64,000 bases of DNA from Parascedosporium putredinis (GCA_949357655.1 CASHTG010000001.1:2232001-2296000); one strand, 5' to 3'. Shown: positions 1 to 12,740, numbered from the stretch's first letter. Notes: generated from the sequence alone by a model not told the origin. Numbers and translations are program-made.

Positions 1-1816
1 CCAAAACCCGCCGTTTCCCTGGAGGGTACTTTCCGGTCATCTGGGTTCGTTATTGCTTCGGTCTCGCAATTGGTGACCCCAATACCAGAGTCCTGGGAAA
101 ATCGGTTGTTTCTGGACTTCATCAAAGGATTTTGGGGGAAACTGAAGGGGAGGGGTGGGGCCAGTACGTAAACCTCATGTGCTTTGGCGGTACGAAGTAC
201 AATTTGGAGCGACTCGAGGATTTCTGTCTCAGTGTGTTGATGAACCCCTCCCCCAAACTTCCGCATTCTCATCTAGATTTGGACTAGTGTCCTTCTGACG
301 GCTGATGTACCCATCATTCCGGGTACCATGAGGGTACAACATTGGTTGCGCCAAGGGCTGCCGTGACTGTGGTGACTGTCCCTCTCTCTTCCCTTCAGGT
401 GATGTTTGGCGAGGTTCAAAAAAGGCTGCTGAGCAGAGCATCGACTTTGTATCCTCAGCCACTCAGCACCACACAAAGTTTTTCCCTTTTCTCGCGCATC
501 ACGACGAAACCAAAAGGCTAAAACACCGGCGCATTTGCCACGCCGTTCCTCAGTCCGTGCTCGGCTTTCGGGCGCGCGCGAGCGTGGGAAAAGCCCACGG
601 AAAGAGAAATGAACTCTGCCGCATCTAGCCTAGAGCATGAGCAGCCCTTTCGTAGCGTTCGGAAATAGTCCAGGACGGTAAGGGCCGGCTCCTTTAGCGG
701 ATTGCACCTATTAGCCCGCAGCAAGGGCGCGGGCAGCCAGCAGAAGTCGAGCCCCAGTGCCATTTCCAAAACGCCAACGAGTCCTGCTTCATGGTAGTGG
801 TAGGCCATTGATGGTGGACTGGAATGGGGGAAGCGGTGGACACCAGGGGGAGGCAACTGAAGAAAAGGATAAAGCTCAGAGGCCTTTTGGTTGGCTAAGC
901 CTGTCGCCAAGGAGGCGGACTGGGTACCCGCCAAGTACAACGTCGTCCATGTCGGTTGGAACCCGCAGTCCGGCTTGGTGCAGCGGGCCATCACCCCCTC
1001 CCCCTCCCTCGTCTCTCTCTCTCGCCCACGCCCACGCCCACGCCCGTCAACCCATTTGGGGTTCCCTTGGGCCCGGTACTCCTATCAACGTACGACCCAA
1101 CGCCAGGGTTGGGTCGGCGTTGTATCCCTCTGGAGTACCCCGTATTCTGGATGGGGTACTGTATTGTGCGCCACTCGTCGCTCGCCTGGACGGCACGGCG
1201 AGTCCACTGCTCTTCACATACGACTGTGGACCACACTACTGTAGGCGCCTTGTCGACTTCCCTGTTTCCTCGGACCAGTCTCCGTCCTTCCTTCCACACC
1301 CCATGCACTCAATAATAACACCTCTCTCCACTCCTCTTTCCTCAAATCTCCTCCCTCTTCCACTTCCTCCCTCCCTCTGGACTTCACATCCATTCTTCTC
1401 CGTCGCACCACCTCACCTGGCTTTGTCCGCCAATTGCTGGTTTTGCGTGGAATTCCGAACGATCGACCACCTCAACACAATCGTCGGCTGCGACCTTGAG
1501 AACCATTTCTCGTCGATCGACCCGACGTCTACGAGAGCTTGATACTGCGAGATCCTGCTCGCTAGCCTCCCTTGAATTTCGATCCCACTTATACGCTCCT
1601 CCCCGTCCGGATTGCTAGTGTACCGTCAGCATTATCTCACCTCAAAAAAGTCCACCACGAACTAAGCGCACGTCGACATTGAGTAATCACCGTTTAGTTT
1701 TGTTCTTTTTGTCGAAAGAGTGCTGGGGTTTCTATTCTCTCTCTCTCCCTCTATCATCTACAGCATCACCACCTCTTAATTGGCACCCAGCCTTCGCCAA
1801 GTAACCCGACGACACC
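1..1816. other. Left-edge spacer and probable 5' leader
   Basis: No gene is recognised here. Open frames are present on both strands but their translations are low-complexity and resemble no family I know. From about 990 to 1400 the plus strand is strongly pyrimidine-rich (CT and CCCAC runs), and CT-rich sequence continues to about 1760. This is typical of promoters and 5' leaders in filamentous ascomycetes and probably serves the gene starting at 1817. Confidence 0.5.
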
Positions 1817-3058
1817 ATGAGTTCCGCACCTCCTGCCACCACTCCTACCCAGGATAAGGGTAAGGAGAAGGAGAAGAAGGGCGTTGGCAAGCTTCTCGCC
1901 CGTATGAAGACAGTCCTCAAGAAGGGCGAGTCCTCCCGACGATTCTCAATCGTAGGCTCCAAGAGCACCAAAAGACGTAAGTCATCTCATCTCCCCACCG
2001 CTTCACTTGCCCGCAGTCTGTCCGAAGGTTCGCCCATGACTGTCGTGCATTCAACTTGGGGACTTTTGGGTTCATTCCTCGCGCCCCTAAAGGAAAATTG
2101 TCGATTGACTTGAATGACAGCACCGCCGAGCCCGTAGAAGAGAAGCCCGAGCCCAAGCCTGAGCCCGAGGGTGTCACCAAGGTTCCCAGAAGTCAGATCT
2201 ATGAGCAACGCGCGAAGCAACTCGGCGAGCGTTTTGGGCTCCAGCTCTACCCCGGAGACTGGTACTCAACCGAAGGCGATGCCCTCCGCGTGGAGAAGCC
2301 TATTCGCATGCGTGTCAGGCGCAACTGCCACCTCTGCAACTCGACCTTTGGGGTGGCCAAGGAGTGCCCGAACTGCCAGCACGTCCGGTGCAAGCAGTGC
2401 ACTCGCTATCCCCCAAGAGGACCGAGGCCGAAAAGCAGGCAAGCCGAGAACGACGGGCCGCCAAGGCCAAGGAACTCGAGGAGAACCCGCCCATCGCCGT
2501 CGACTACTGCTTCGACGACAAGACTCCCGAGCTGAGGATCCCGGCCAAGTGCGGAAAGCAGGACCTCGTGTACAAGAAGCCCCGCCAGCGAGTCCGAAGG
2601 AACTGCCACGAGTGCGGTACCCTGTTCAAGGCCGGCAGCAAGCTCTGCACCGACTGCGGGCATATCCGCTGCACGGATTGCCCTCGCGACCCGTAAGTTC
2701 CGACTCTCAAACCCAACAAACATAACAAACATGCTCTTCACTGCAGCGTGCCTATTTCACCTTAAGAATATGTATACTAATCAGTCGATTTCCTGTCTCT
2801 AGTGCCAAGAAGAAGAAGTATCCATTTGGATATCCTGGCGATGAATACGGCCCGACAGCTGTTCCACATCACGAATGCCACCAATGCAAGAGCATCTTCC
2901 CCGGCGGTGCAGCTGACGGCACCGCCTGCCAGTCGTGCCAGCACCCCAAGTGCGAGAGCTGCCAGCGACTAAAACCCCGACGTGTCGAACCCCAACCCGA
3001 TCCCGATGTATTAAAGTCGGTTGAGGAGAAGCTGGCTCAACTCAAGGTCGGTGGATAG
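1817..3058 (+). CDS. Protein with three tandem Cys/His-rich zinc-binding-like modules
   Basis: Function unknown. Likely exons are 1817-1976, 2093-2692 and 2813-3058; donors are GTAAGT in both introns. The N-terminus is Lys-rich and basic (KGKEKEKKGVGKLL). Three modules follow with the spacing C-x2-C-x(9-13)-C-x2-C-x-H-x2-C-x2-C: CHLC...CPNCQHVRCKQC, CHEC...CTDCGHIRCTDC and CHQC...CQSCQHPKCESC. Each could bind two metal ions in a treble-clef-like fold; that is inference. The end is a short helix-like tail (EEKLAQLKVGG). The reading frame breaks at the five-C run 2410-2414; one added C joins the first module (ending TRYPP) to KRTEAEKQ and the second module. The last intron lies between modules two and three. 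Similar proteins with a CGHxRC signature occur in many Sordariomycetes, without a function known to me. Confidence 0.8.
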
Positions 3059-4238
3059 AAGATTGCTTGGTTCTAGCCGGAACTGAACCGACAGCGCTGT
3101 CTGTCTCTGTCCGCTCATTCCGAATCATTGCCACGAGACTCTTTCCGACATGAGCATTTCATGATATCCCGTTGAACTTAATTGGTTTTTTTCTCAAAGC
3201 ACAGTTGGTAGCGTATAAGCGAATTTGAAAAACGACGCATTTCTCCGAGGGCGCGAGTTGGTTTAATTCCGAAACGAAAATGATTGTTTTTTTCTTTATC
3301 TCTCTTGTTTCTTTATTCCTTTCGAACACACACGCTTGGCCGAATGTTTCCGGCAGGCACCTTTGGAGTCGCCATCCTCGCCTTTTTCACCAAGAAACAA
3401 GGCGTGAGAGGTGACCACGCCATCACGACTTGTCATGGATAACGACTGGCCTGGGGGATTTGAGGAGGAAGGATTGTCCATGGATAAGCCTGTCGTCTTC
3501 CTCCCCTTCCGCCTCTTGGTTGTGCATGGAAAGGAACCGGAGCATGATTTTGTTTCTCTTTCTACATGAACGGAATGCGGGTTTATGTGGTCCATATCCG
3601 TCCGTCCCGAAAACATTGTTAATCCTTGATTGTCTTTTTGTTTTTCCTCGTTTCCACCGTCATTTTCATTTCACGCCCATTATTTAGCACGCACGAATCT
3701 GGCCCTTGGGATCAATTTTATGTTATTTTGAGCCCGAGAAGCACGCCCTCTCCTTTTTTTTTTCCGGAGCTGGAAAGGGGAGCCAAGAGGTGTGCCACTG
3801 GCATCTTGGCGTGTCGAATTTCCACTTCGATTATCATGCCCACGCGATCACGACCACTCGGCTCGAACGAAATCCATTTCTAACGCCGTCCCCGTAACCA
3901 ACTTGACGACCATATTCGCATTTTGAATCCGTTCCACCGGGCGGTCGCCACCCCGAACCGTGCAAGGAACAGGGTGGTTACGATACATACGTTTATATTT
4001 TTCTCTCCTTCTGGGCTTCTGTCCGCATGGAAACGAGGGTTGATCATGCGGACGGAGGGTGAGACTGGAGGAGAAGAAGAATAGGAGGGGAGGAGGTGGC
4101 TTGATGGGAGGAAAAGACTGGCCGGTGTTTGTTTTTCCTCTTTTCCTTCTTCTCGCCTCATTGTCTACCTGTTGTTTTCCGGAAGTCTATTGCTTGTGGC
4201 GAGGTTGCATGCGTTGGTATACGTGTATACCTACGCCC

Positions 4239-4240
<2 letters not shown>

Positions 4241-4287
<47 letters not shown>
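4241..4287. repeat. (GT)n microsatellite
   Basis: An uninterrupted GT dinucleotide run of 47 bases in spacer DNA. It should be length-polymorphic between isolates. Confidence 0.98.
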
Positions 4288-4288
<1 letters not shown>

Positions 4289-7045
4289 CATGTCTATTTC
4301 AAGAGAATCATTCTAGAGAGGTGGAGCTGGGGTTTCTGTGAGGGTACGATTCCAATTCAAACAATCAATTTCTCTCCTCCACGTGTTTCGATCCATCGTT
4401 CAACTTGTCATTTTGTTTTCCCCTTTTCTCTATCCGCCGTCCCTTTGTCCAAACCAAAAGTTTCCATATCTCAATAGTGCTTCGTAGGGTGGCACGAGAA
4501 TATCATTAATACCCCATCAATGTCTGCTACTCGTCTGCTGAGATGTACATGTATGATGTGATGCCGTCACCTCATTTGGAAGCAAAATCTGCGGCTGGCA
4601 GCTTAGTTCCTTTGTTTGTTCAGGATGGCGTTAGCTACACAAGTGGAGGCAGAGGCAAAGCTCTGTTCGACAAAGGGAGCGTAACACTACTACAGACTAC
4701 AAAACGTCGAGACTGATATCCCTCCCCGCCCCTTGGATATGTCTACATAAAAGTACGAGTAGACTTCAACGCCAGGCCCTGGGATGGAGCTTGGGCTAGG
4801 CCAGACCGAAACAAGATAGCGCGATGCTTTTTTTCTTGCCCCGTTTTCCTTGGCCCTTTTTTTTGTCTCTTTGGCGGACCCTTTTGCAACGCCACTAGTT
4901 TGGGCTTGTTTTCCGCCCTTTTTTATTGTGCCTTGTTCTTTTTCGACGATCCCAAGAGAGCCCAGTACTCTAATACGTCTATGTCTATTGTAATCTAGCG
5001 AAGGGAGGGAAGGAGGGAAGTGATGTAAAGGATAGTAGGGAGTCGTGATTGGTTGCACAGCTTCATGGCGTCCTTTCATACCATGTTTCAACCCACTCGT
5101 GCCAAGGACTTTGCCATTGGTGAAGACAAGAGGATAATACATGTAAATACGAATGGCGAGGAAGTGGAGAAGGGAGGGGAGATGAGAGGAAGGCAAGTCG
5201 GAAACCATGAAAAGGAAACCGAAAAAAAAAAATGGGATGGGGACAGAAATCCCGGTCGGCTGGGTCAGGTTAATAGTTTAGTTGAAGGGGTGGCGCCAGC
5301 CCTCGCCAGCAAGGATGGTGAGGTTCGGGAATAGTCTTTGATACTTTGATACACGTATAATACTTTGTGCAGGTAATACGGGGAATCCGGACATTGAGCA
5401 GTACATGTATTCGCAGGGGAGGACATGGGTATACAAGTAAGGAGTTTTGGATAATCATCACTGGATGGGAAATAATAGCACGCATGATATGGACCCATCG
5501 AGCTGAGAGCGACGGATGGAAGGATGCGCCCCAAGGAAGCCCCGGTTTCCAGGCCGCCGGGGCCAAGGGAAAGCCAACGCCAAACACCAACGCCAACGCC
5601 AACATTGAACCCGACGGGGCGGTTTGCTGAGAAGCATGGACCGTCCTTTCGTTGGTTTTCGGTCTTGCTTCCTTGGTCGTCCCGCCCCACTCCTTCTCCT
5701 CTCCCCCGAGCAGCAGGAAGCTTGAGGCATACTGTTCCCGAGGAGGGGAGGGGGGCTTCCAGCGTGAATGGACCGTACATACCTTCCGTAATGCCGGAGG
5801 GCGATATTTACAGCAGGATCCCATCTCCACGCCCGTCTTGTGTCTTGTGTCTTGTCTCATCCGCAGGGTTAAACCCCTATTATTATTCGGTTGTCTTAAA
5901 GGGCGGTCGGAAGCTTGGCTTGGCTCGGGGGTCTTTGGCTTCTCTTTGACCGTCTGAGTAATAAGGCAGGCGGAAGGGGCCTGTGAATGGCGTTTCGCTA
6001 GCATTGATCCGTAGCCCCTTGATCGCTTGATGCGAGCCAATGGACGACATGGTTCGCTTGCTATGGCTGGACCGCCTTGGAAGGGGGCAAGAGGGGTTGC
6101 GATAGTTGACGCATCACCACTTTCAGGATTACTCGGTATCCGTCAATCGGTCATTGGCATTGCTGCCGGGGCCCACCACGCCGACAGCACATGACGGCGC
6201 AGCATAGTCCACACTACATACTTCGTACATGGATGTCCATCTCGCACCAGAGACAGACTGGGAATTCTCAAGCTCACTATGATTGATCCTTCAATGTTCC
6301 CAGCCTCAAACCCCCTCCCCCACACCGCAGCAAACCCGGCCCCCAGGGCTTGGGTTCCCAGTTGCCTGATGACCTGCCAAGTCCACCAACCGAAGAAGGG
6401 GCAGGCTAAACTCAACGCAAGTCCAAATGCACTGCACTGCGCTGCACTAGAGTCAAGATGCATGGCCAGCTCAGGGAATGCAGTGGGCCGAAGGATTCGA
6501 ACAAAGGGAGGGGAAGGGGTTTTGTTTTTTTTTCGCTCTTGGGCTCGATTTGATTTGGCCGGTCGGGCTTCCGTTGAGAAGTAGCCTCTTGGAAGCGAAA
6601 AGGCATTGAGGAATACATGGATCAATTGATGTACATGTATTACTTGGACTTGGCAACCGACCGTCTGGGCCCCGCTGGAAGAAAGTCGAGGCTGTTCCAT
6701 TGACGGTGTGCGGTTTGCGGTGATGTGCGGCATTGGATTGAACATCAATCAATGATAGTGCTACTTCTCGGCCATACGTAATGCAGTGCGCTGCGCGGGT
6801 GTGTATCAACACTCACTTGAACGTTGGAGTCAATGTCCGTTGTCGTAAAAATAAGAGTCAGTGCCCCCGAGCCGGTCCCGACGGAGTGGGAGTGGTTGGA
6901 CCCTTCACTTCGCTTCGCTTCCCTTGCCCCAGAAAAATTCCAGATTCTCCCGTCGTCCCAAACCACCGGACACACGCACGCACACACTCCCGCATCAAAG
7001 AGATCCATTCCATAGATGGATGGATCCGACGGAGATCTAACAACC

Positions 7046-7095
7046 AGCACAGCACAGCACAGCACAGCACAGCACAGCACAGCACAGCACAGCAC
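7046..7095. repeat. (AGCAC)10 pentanucleotide repeat
   Basis: Ten perfect head-to-tail copies of AGCAC in spacer DNA. A related TGCAC-type repeat lies 0.4 kb downstream and an imperfect one 0.6 kb upstream (6427-6446). Confidence 0.98.
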
Positions 7096-7509
7096 GACTG
7101 ATTTGCTAATCACCCATCACTTTTACACTCCGTGGGGAACGGGGAGAGAGGGAAGGGGAGGATGAGGGGGGCGTGGACCATGACGTGGCAGAGTGCGTTT
7201 GCGTTTGCGTTTACGTTTCGTCAAATATCAAATTGAAACACGAAATGGAGAGCGGCCGTCTCGCCCTTTCAAGCACCATGCAAGAGTTGTTGAGCTCCCA
7301 AACGCTGTAGAGTATTATACGAAGTAAAACAGAAAAATACAATCAACTGACCAATGCATCTGTCGTATACTAGTCAATCTCATGCCAACAACCCGACGTT
7401 GTTCAATGCCCGCAGGGCGACTGTCCCTCTTCTCCCCGCTCACTATCAAGCACCAATGATATACTATGCCCCCACGCCGGGAGAACATCATGCGATGGCT
7501 TTACAAGTA

Positions 7510-7538
7510 GTGCAGTGCAGTGCAGTGCAGTGCAGTGC
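7510..7538. repeat. (GTGCA)n pentanucleotide repeat
   Basis: About 5.8 copies of GTGCA. It shares the GTGC core with the reverse complement of the (AGCAC)10 array at 7046-7095 but is a different unit. Confidence 0.95.
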
Positions 7539-9550
7539 TCGGGCTCGGGCAGCTTGACATCCCTAGTCTATATCGTGCACTGCATTCATTGTCGAGGCGT
7601 ATTATTAATTTTTGGGCCGGAAAAAGAAACTTGAGAGGCGATGCACTCGGAGGATATTCCCCGGCTACACCTTTGGTGGCGCTAGCCAACCCGGAACTCA
7701 TAATTTGAGGCAAGGGCTTGGAGGGCAAGGGTGCAAGGTGCGAACAAGGCTTGAGGGCTAGATTTCTATTTTATTTATTTTAAAAAAAAGATAATAAAGA
7801 GAGAAAAGGGATGAGGGAAACGCGTATGTCCTTTTCCATACCCTATGTGGAGCAAGCATATACGACGAATGCGTCGACGAGGAAGCGTACATGGGCCTTG
7901 ACGACAAGTCGTAGTCGACTCTGCCTATTTTTACCCCTTGTACTCTAAATTTGTCTCGCGACTCGAGATGGAAAGGCATGTTATGCCGCAACTGCAGCAC
8001 CATGTCGGTAACGGGTTAACGGGTCACATCACACTTTGTAAAAGCTACATATGTAACTCCGTTCCCTAGGAAGCCACCTTGAGACTCACACGAGCACTTT
8101 TTCAAAGGGGGGCAATGGGAAACGCATCCTCGTGCCCGGTACGTCGGTACGATGATGGATCTCGCTACGAGCTACATGTGGATTCAATAGGTTGACGGAA
8201 GCGGAAGAGACTCCAATATGTCACAGAGAGAAAAGAGGGAGAGAGCCAGGGTGTACTCAAAGAAGGTTGGTTCATCAACAAAAACGGCCGCTCAAGGGTT
8301 GTCCGGGTGGCTTACACGCCGCGGTGGGCAAGAGTGAGATCAATTTGCATCCCATCGAATCCGGTCCATCATCGCCAATCTACCCAACTATGTCACTCCC
8401 GTGTTCCGACTCGATTCAGGAGGGATCGGCGTCGAGCGAGGCCGAGGATGGAACATTTGAACCAAAAGGAAACGCCCCGATATTAAAGTACCAGCATCCC
8501 CAAATTCCCCGCCGCGTCAAATCAAAAGTCCACTAGTGCTGTCTTTTTCGCACATCTCTGGGCTGGCAACTAGGCCATGACCATGCCATCAAGCTGGCCG
8601 TACAAGCCGATTCTGGGAACCTTGGTCACCCTAAGACACTGCCAGGGAACCTCCCTGCCCCTCTCTAGAAAACAAAAAGAAAAAAGTCCTAGCAAATGAG
8701 CCGGTGCCAGTGATCTGTGATAGCAACATCTACAAGTAGCGGCTCGTGACCCTCCGCTGCCAGCCACAATACGTAGTTGAGGTCGTCAAAGGTCGTCAAG
8801 GTAGCCTCTTTAGGGACTTGATCGCCAGTCATGTACCAGCGCGGGGATGCGCAATTTCGGTGACAAATCCACCTCGGTATGGGCATGTACCCGGGCTGGC
8901 CATTTTCCAGATACATATAGAGCATCCTTGGGGATCGACGACCAATATGGGCAGTGTTTAGCATTTCGCACGAGAGATGGGGGCCCGAAAGGGGGTATCA
9001 TCCCAGTGACGCGATGGCTGCTGATTTTGACCTTGCCTTGCTTGCCTTGGTGTCAAAGGGCCAGCTCTCTATAGGCCGGCGTCTACACATGCCGTCAGAG
9101 ATCCAAGGCTACATGTACATATAGACTCGTAAAACTTGAGGCGGCGCTTAACCTTCCCATGAATCCAGGGACCTTTGATGACCGTGGGTCGAGGCTAATA
9201 CCTCTTCCCTCAACTCAAGATTTGGCACCTCAGTTCCGTCCCTTTTTCTTCCTACCAACTCTCTGCAAGCCCAAGCTCCTCATTAATACCACAGACCTCT
9301 TCCTGGTCCGTCAACCTGCCACACACGTCTTTGCTTTTCTCTCGTCCCATGGACCGGGTTGGAGACGATCTCAAGAATGGCAACGGCCATGGCAATCCTT
9401 GTTTAAACCGGAAAGGAGACGGAGAAGAGGAGAGGTGAAACCAGCACAAAAAAGGACAGGATTGGCGTAGAGAGAGAAAGAAAGAGAGAGAGAGGGAGGC
9501 AGAGAGGGATGCAGAGAAAAGGGAACCACCGAGAACCCATTACCATCTCT

Positions 9551-9593
9551 TTTCCTTTCCGTCTTCGAAGTTTTTTCCTTTCCGTCTTCGAAG
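9551..9593. repeat. 20-bp direct duplication
   Basis: The 20-base unit TTTCCTTTCCGTCTTCGAAG occurs at 9551-9570 and again at 9574-9593, separated by TTT. It is a recent local duplication in spacer DNA with no clear function. Confidence 0.9.
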
Positions 9594-10716
9594 TTTCTCT
9601 ATATAGGACTGCTGGGGGTCGCGGAAAGGCCAAGGTAAAAGTCCCTGTTGTAGAGCCAATAGCCGAACCGCGGTTGTGATACTCTCCCACGCTATTTGCC
9701 CTGGAAAGCTGAAGCTGATGCTTGACAAGCCGCGAAGTCCAGGGGCTTGATCGAGGGCGTTGGGGGGGAAGGGAAGAAGGAAAGGGCCAAAGTACCACCC
9801 AGGTACAGGGCCAGATACTTGACAGCTTGATGAGATTAGAAAATTTCGGGTTCCCCGTTCCGTGTACGAGTCTCGCGCTGAGTCGCCGCCGATCCAAGTT
9901 ATGATGGGCGAATCTCGCTGAACACCTAGCGGCCAGCCGTATCTGCGATTGCATCCGTCTACTTGTAGCGCGGGCGGCCCCCATGTCCGGTGGTCCGGCC
10001 CATAAACTATCTCCAGGATCGACACGCAGCACTAAGAGTGCGCCCTTCATCCCCGAGGCAGGGAGCTACATATCGCATTCAAAGGCATCTAGGAAGACGG
10101 GAAGACGGGAAGACGTGGAAGGCGTGCAAGGGGAAAGGGGGTTTGAGTAGCTCCTATACCAACTCTGCCGCAACTGGCGTCTAGTGGTCTTCTTTTGGTG
10201 GTAATCTACGTTTCCTTTGCCCCTCTTGTAGTGGGCATATATATACGAGAGCTTGAGTCATTTGAGGAGACTAGCCACAGCCCATGCGTAGTGCGCGAAG
10301 TGACACTCAGATAGTTCTGATGTAGCAGGCGGGAGGAACATATGAAGTAGAATGAGCTCTGTTCGCTCATCTACAACTTTGATAGACAGTATTCATTCTT
10401 CACTTGGCCCCTATAGTAGTTCCTTCTCCTCCCTCCTTTCACGCTACCCAGAACGGTAGCTCCTCGTAGTATATCCCGTATTCGTCGTAGGCTCGGGTTA
10501 TAACACCACTTGCACGCGTCGAGCTCTGGTTGAACCAAAATCAAGACTATCAAGAAACGAGGGCGCCGCGCCCTCTGTTGCAGTTTGATATATTACATAC
10601 CCTGGTGCTTTCTCCTCCTAATAAGCGCCGTATACAATCCCCTTCCCTGTTACTCGGCAATGCCATAGAGTTATAAGTAGCGAGCGAAACTGCTCTCTTT
10701 GTCCTGAGCCTCGCTT

Positions 10717-12740
10717 TTACTGCGTGCCGCCGAGCCCCATATTTCCCGCCGTATTGACCCCCGTTGATACCTCTTCCTGGACATACGGCTCAAACGCAAA
10801 TCTTGTCCCAGGCGGAATCGACGCTCCCACCGCTTCCACTCGATTCGCCTTCCGGGTGGTATTCTTGGAAGCTCCCGTGGCGGCGTCCAGGCGCCCATTA
10901 AGCGCGGGGTACGCTTGCGCCAAAGCCTGCGACCGCACAGCATTGCTGAATCCTGCCGGGTTGAGGATGGGAGCCAGGCGGTGTGTTGGGTAAAATCGGC
11001 CCTTGATATCCTGGTCCCGGAACCACACGTTCGTCTGGAGAAACCTACAGTCTACCGAGACGGATGGCGCAGCGTTCTTGCGCCAGACTGCCTCTTCTTG
11101 CAGCGCGCGGGGAGGTTCTGCTCGGGCACGCTGTGGCCCAAGCCCTCCCCGCCACTAAACCCTTCCTTGAGCTGGAATAATGTGCCTCCGTAGATGACAC
11201 CTTGGCCGGCTTGAAGGACGATCGCTTCCAGCCCCAAGTACACCTCTGGCTCCTGCGCATAGTCTGGAGGGGGTTAACCCTCAGAGCGTCTCCAACCTGG
11301 ATGCGTTCAGCGCCGAGGAACGCTCCCCAGTACGCCGGAAAGTCTCCTGCTTGATCAATGTGAATACAGAGTACGACTGGTCAATCTTGAGCGCCGCAAG
11401 CTTGGACGCGTCCAGTACTAGAACACTTAGATCCTGTTTGCGGTTGGGGTCGGCCGCGAGGCTCCGTATTAACTGATCCCATGGCACCGAGTCGTACGCT
11501 CGGTTCTTTAGGTCCTCGCGAGTGGGAAGAGGCACGGTAAATGCGTAAAAGGGTCGCAGATCCTTGTCTGGTTTGCTCACCGGTGGTTGTATTATCAAAC
11601 CGTGCGCAATCGGCAAGATCTGGTGGGTGGTGCCGTTGGACTGAGCGACAAGCCCCAGTCGCCAGTTCTGTCCGTTTGTGTACCAAACCAATTCTCCGGT
11701 ACGGAAGAGCAACGATATCGTATCCTTTGCACTACGCGCCGCGGCCTGCACAGCAGGGCTAGCGAGAGGCGTGACTGAGGCTGGAATCATGGGCGGCGGG
11801 ATAGGCGTTGTAGACTGAGGTCGTGCAGGTGCAGTATTTCCCGCTATTTGCTGCTGCTGTTGATGCTGCTGTTGATGCTGCTGTTGATGCTGCTGTTGAT
11901 GCTGCTGTTGATGCTGCTGTTGTTGTTGGGGAAGTTGCTGTTGTTGGGGTATAGCTTTTGACGGCGCAGTCACGGGAGATGCCCCAGCAGACGTCGCGAT
12001 AGAAGCGGCGCTTGCCGCCTGGAGCCCCTGAGCCGTCCTTGGTTGCACGGATGGGCTCGATGCCGCAGCGCTGGTTACCGAGGTAGATGTCACTCTCGGA
12101 GGAAGGGGCACTGGCGTCACCCGGGGCTGAACCGCGGGCTTCGGCTTGACAACCACAAGCTCGTCGTCCGCGCCGGCCAGGCCCTTAGGGACGGGGGACA
12201 TTGCAGTGGATGCAGCAACAGTCCTTGCGATCATTCGAGCTGCTCAGCAACCACAAAAGATGAAGACCGAATTCCTGGGGCGTCCTGAAAAGCTTGCTTT
12301 TGTTCGGATAGCCAGAGACCCAGAGAATCTTGGATCGTTCGTATAGCCAGTAGCCCCGAGGAAAGTCAACGTACCAGGGCAGACCCTCTGCTAGAGAAGC
12401 GATGTCCTTGGTCAGCACCATAATAGCTCTAAGGTTTAGGAAGAGGGGGAAAAGACAAATCAAGATCCATCGGCGGATTGGAGCTAAACATACCGTACGG
12501 CTCAGGAGCTATTTCCTGCTTCAGGAGTATTCCAAGCTTGACTCTCCATTCGACAAAGCGTGGGTCATCCGCTTCAAGCCGGACCATTTGAGGCTTTGCC
12601 CTCGTCACCTTCTCAGGCCCATCCTTCGTCGCTTTCTTAGTAGCCTTGGTGGGCTCAACGATGGGCCAGTATCCGGGACCCGTGTCGCATCCATCACTAC
12701 GCCTAATCTCGACCGAGTGATACTCTACTTGGCCTGACAT
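10717..12740 (-). CDS. clr2: Clr2-like transcriptional-silencing protein
   Basis: Homologue of the fission-yeast cryptic loci regulator Clr2, a subunit of the SHREC histone-deacetylase/remodelling complex in heterochromatin. Exon 1 is 12740-12494, the intron about 12493-12427 (GTATGT donor), and the rest runs to the TAA at 10717. The N-terminal Clr2 domain shows WRVKLG, then FPRGYWLYE, RTPQEFGLHLLWLL and a Cys motif CCCIHC. A low-complexity Pro/Ala and Gln/His linker follows, then the C-terminal Clr2 domain with GELVWYTNGQNWRLGLV, VYLGLEAIVLQAGQG and DIKGRFYPTHRLAPIL. The frame breaks at a five-G run (12193-12197, apparently one base too many) and at a four-G run (11109-11112, one missing). 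A TGA at 11281-11283 probably lies in a short intron near 11330-11260 whose borders I cannot fix. Pseudogenisation is possible but less likely, because the domains are intact between the breaks. Confidence 0.8.
11851..11927 (-). repeat. 12-bp coding minisatellite (Gln-Gln-Gln-His units)
   Basis: Within the clr2-like gene, a 12-base unit (GATGCTGCTGTT on the plus strand) is repeated about five times and flanked by more CTG/TTG codon repeats. It encodes a poly-Gln tract interrupted at regular intervals by His. It lies in the disordered linker between the two Clr2 domains and keeps frame when units are gained or lost. Confidence 0.93.

Larger units (their letters stand above)
3059..10716. other. 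7.7 kb spacer without a recognised gene
   Basis: No supported gene on either strand. The longest open frames (for example 5270-6040 minus and 9403-10050 minus) translate to low-complexity or Arg/Pro-rich sequence with no family resemblance and no convincing introns. The region holds a GT microsatellite, two clean pentanucleotide repeats, a 20-bp duplication and five of the eight TACATGTA palindromes noted in the window. Its left end contains the 3' region of the cysteine-module gene and its right end the 3' side of the clr2-like gene. Confidence 0.5.

Noticed and set aside
757..1542. 261-codon open frame on the plus strand
   Set aside because: Pro/Ser-rich low-complexity translation from a CT-rich tract, without domains or codon bias. 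Better explained as promoter and leader.
5270..6040. 256-codon open frame on the minus strand
   Set aside because: Arg/Pro-rich translation with an overlapping long frame on the same strand; no family resemblance.
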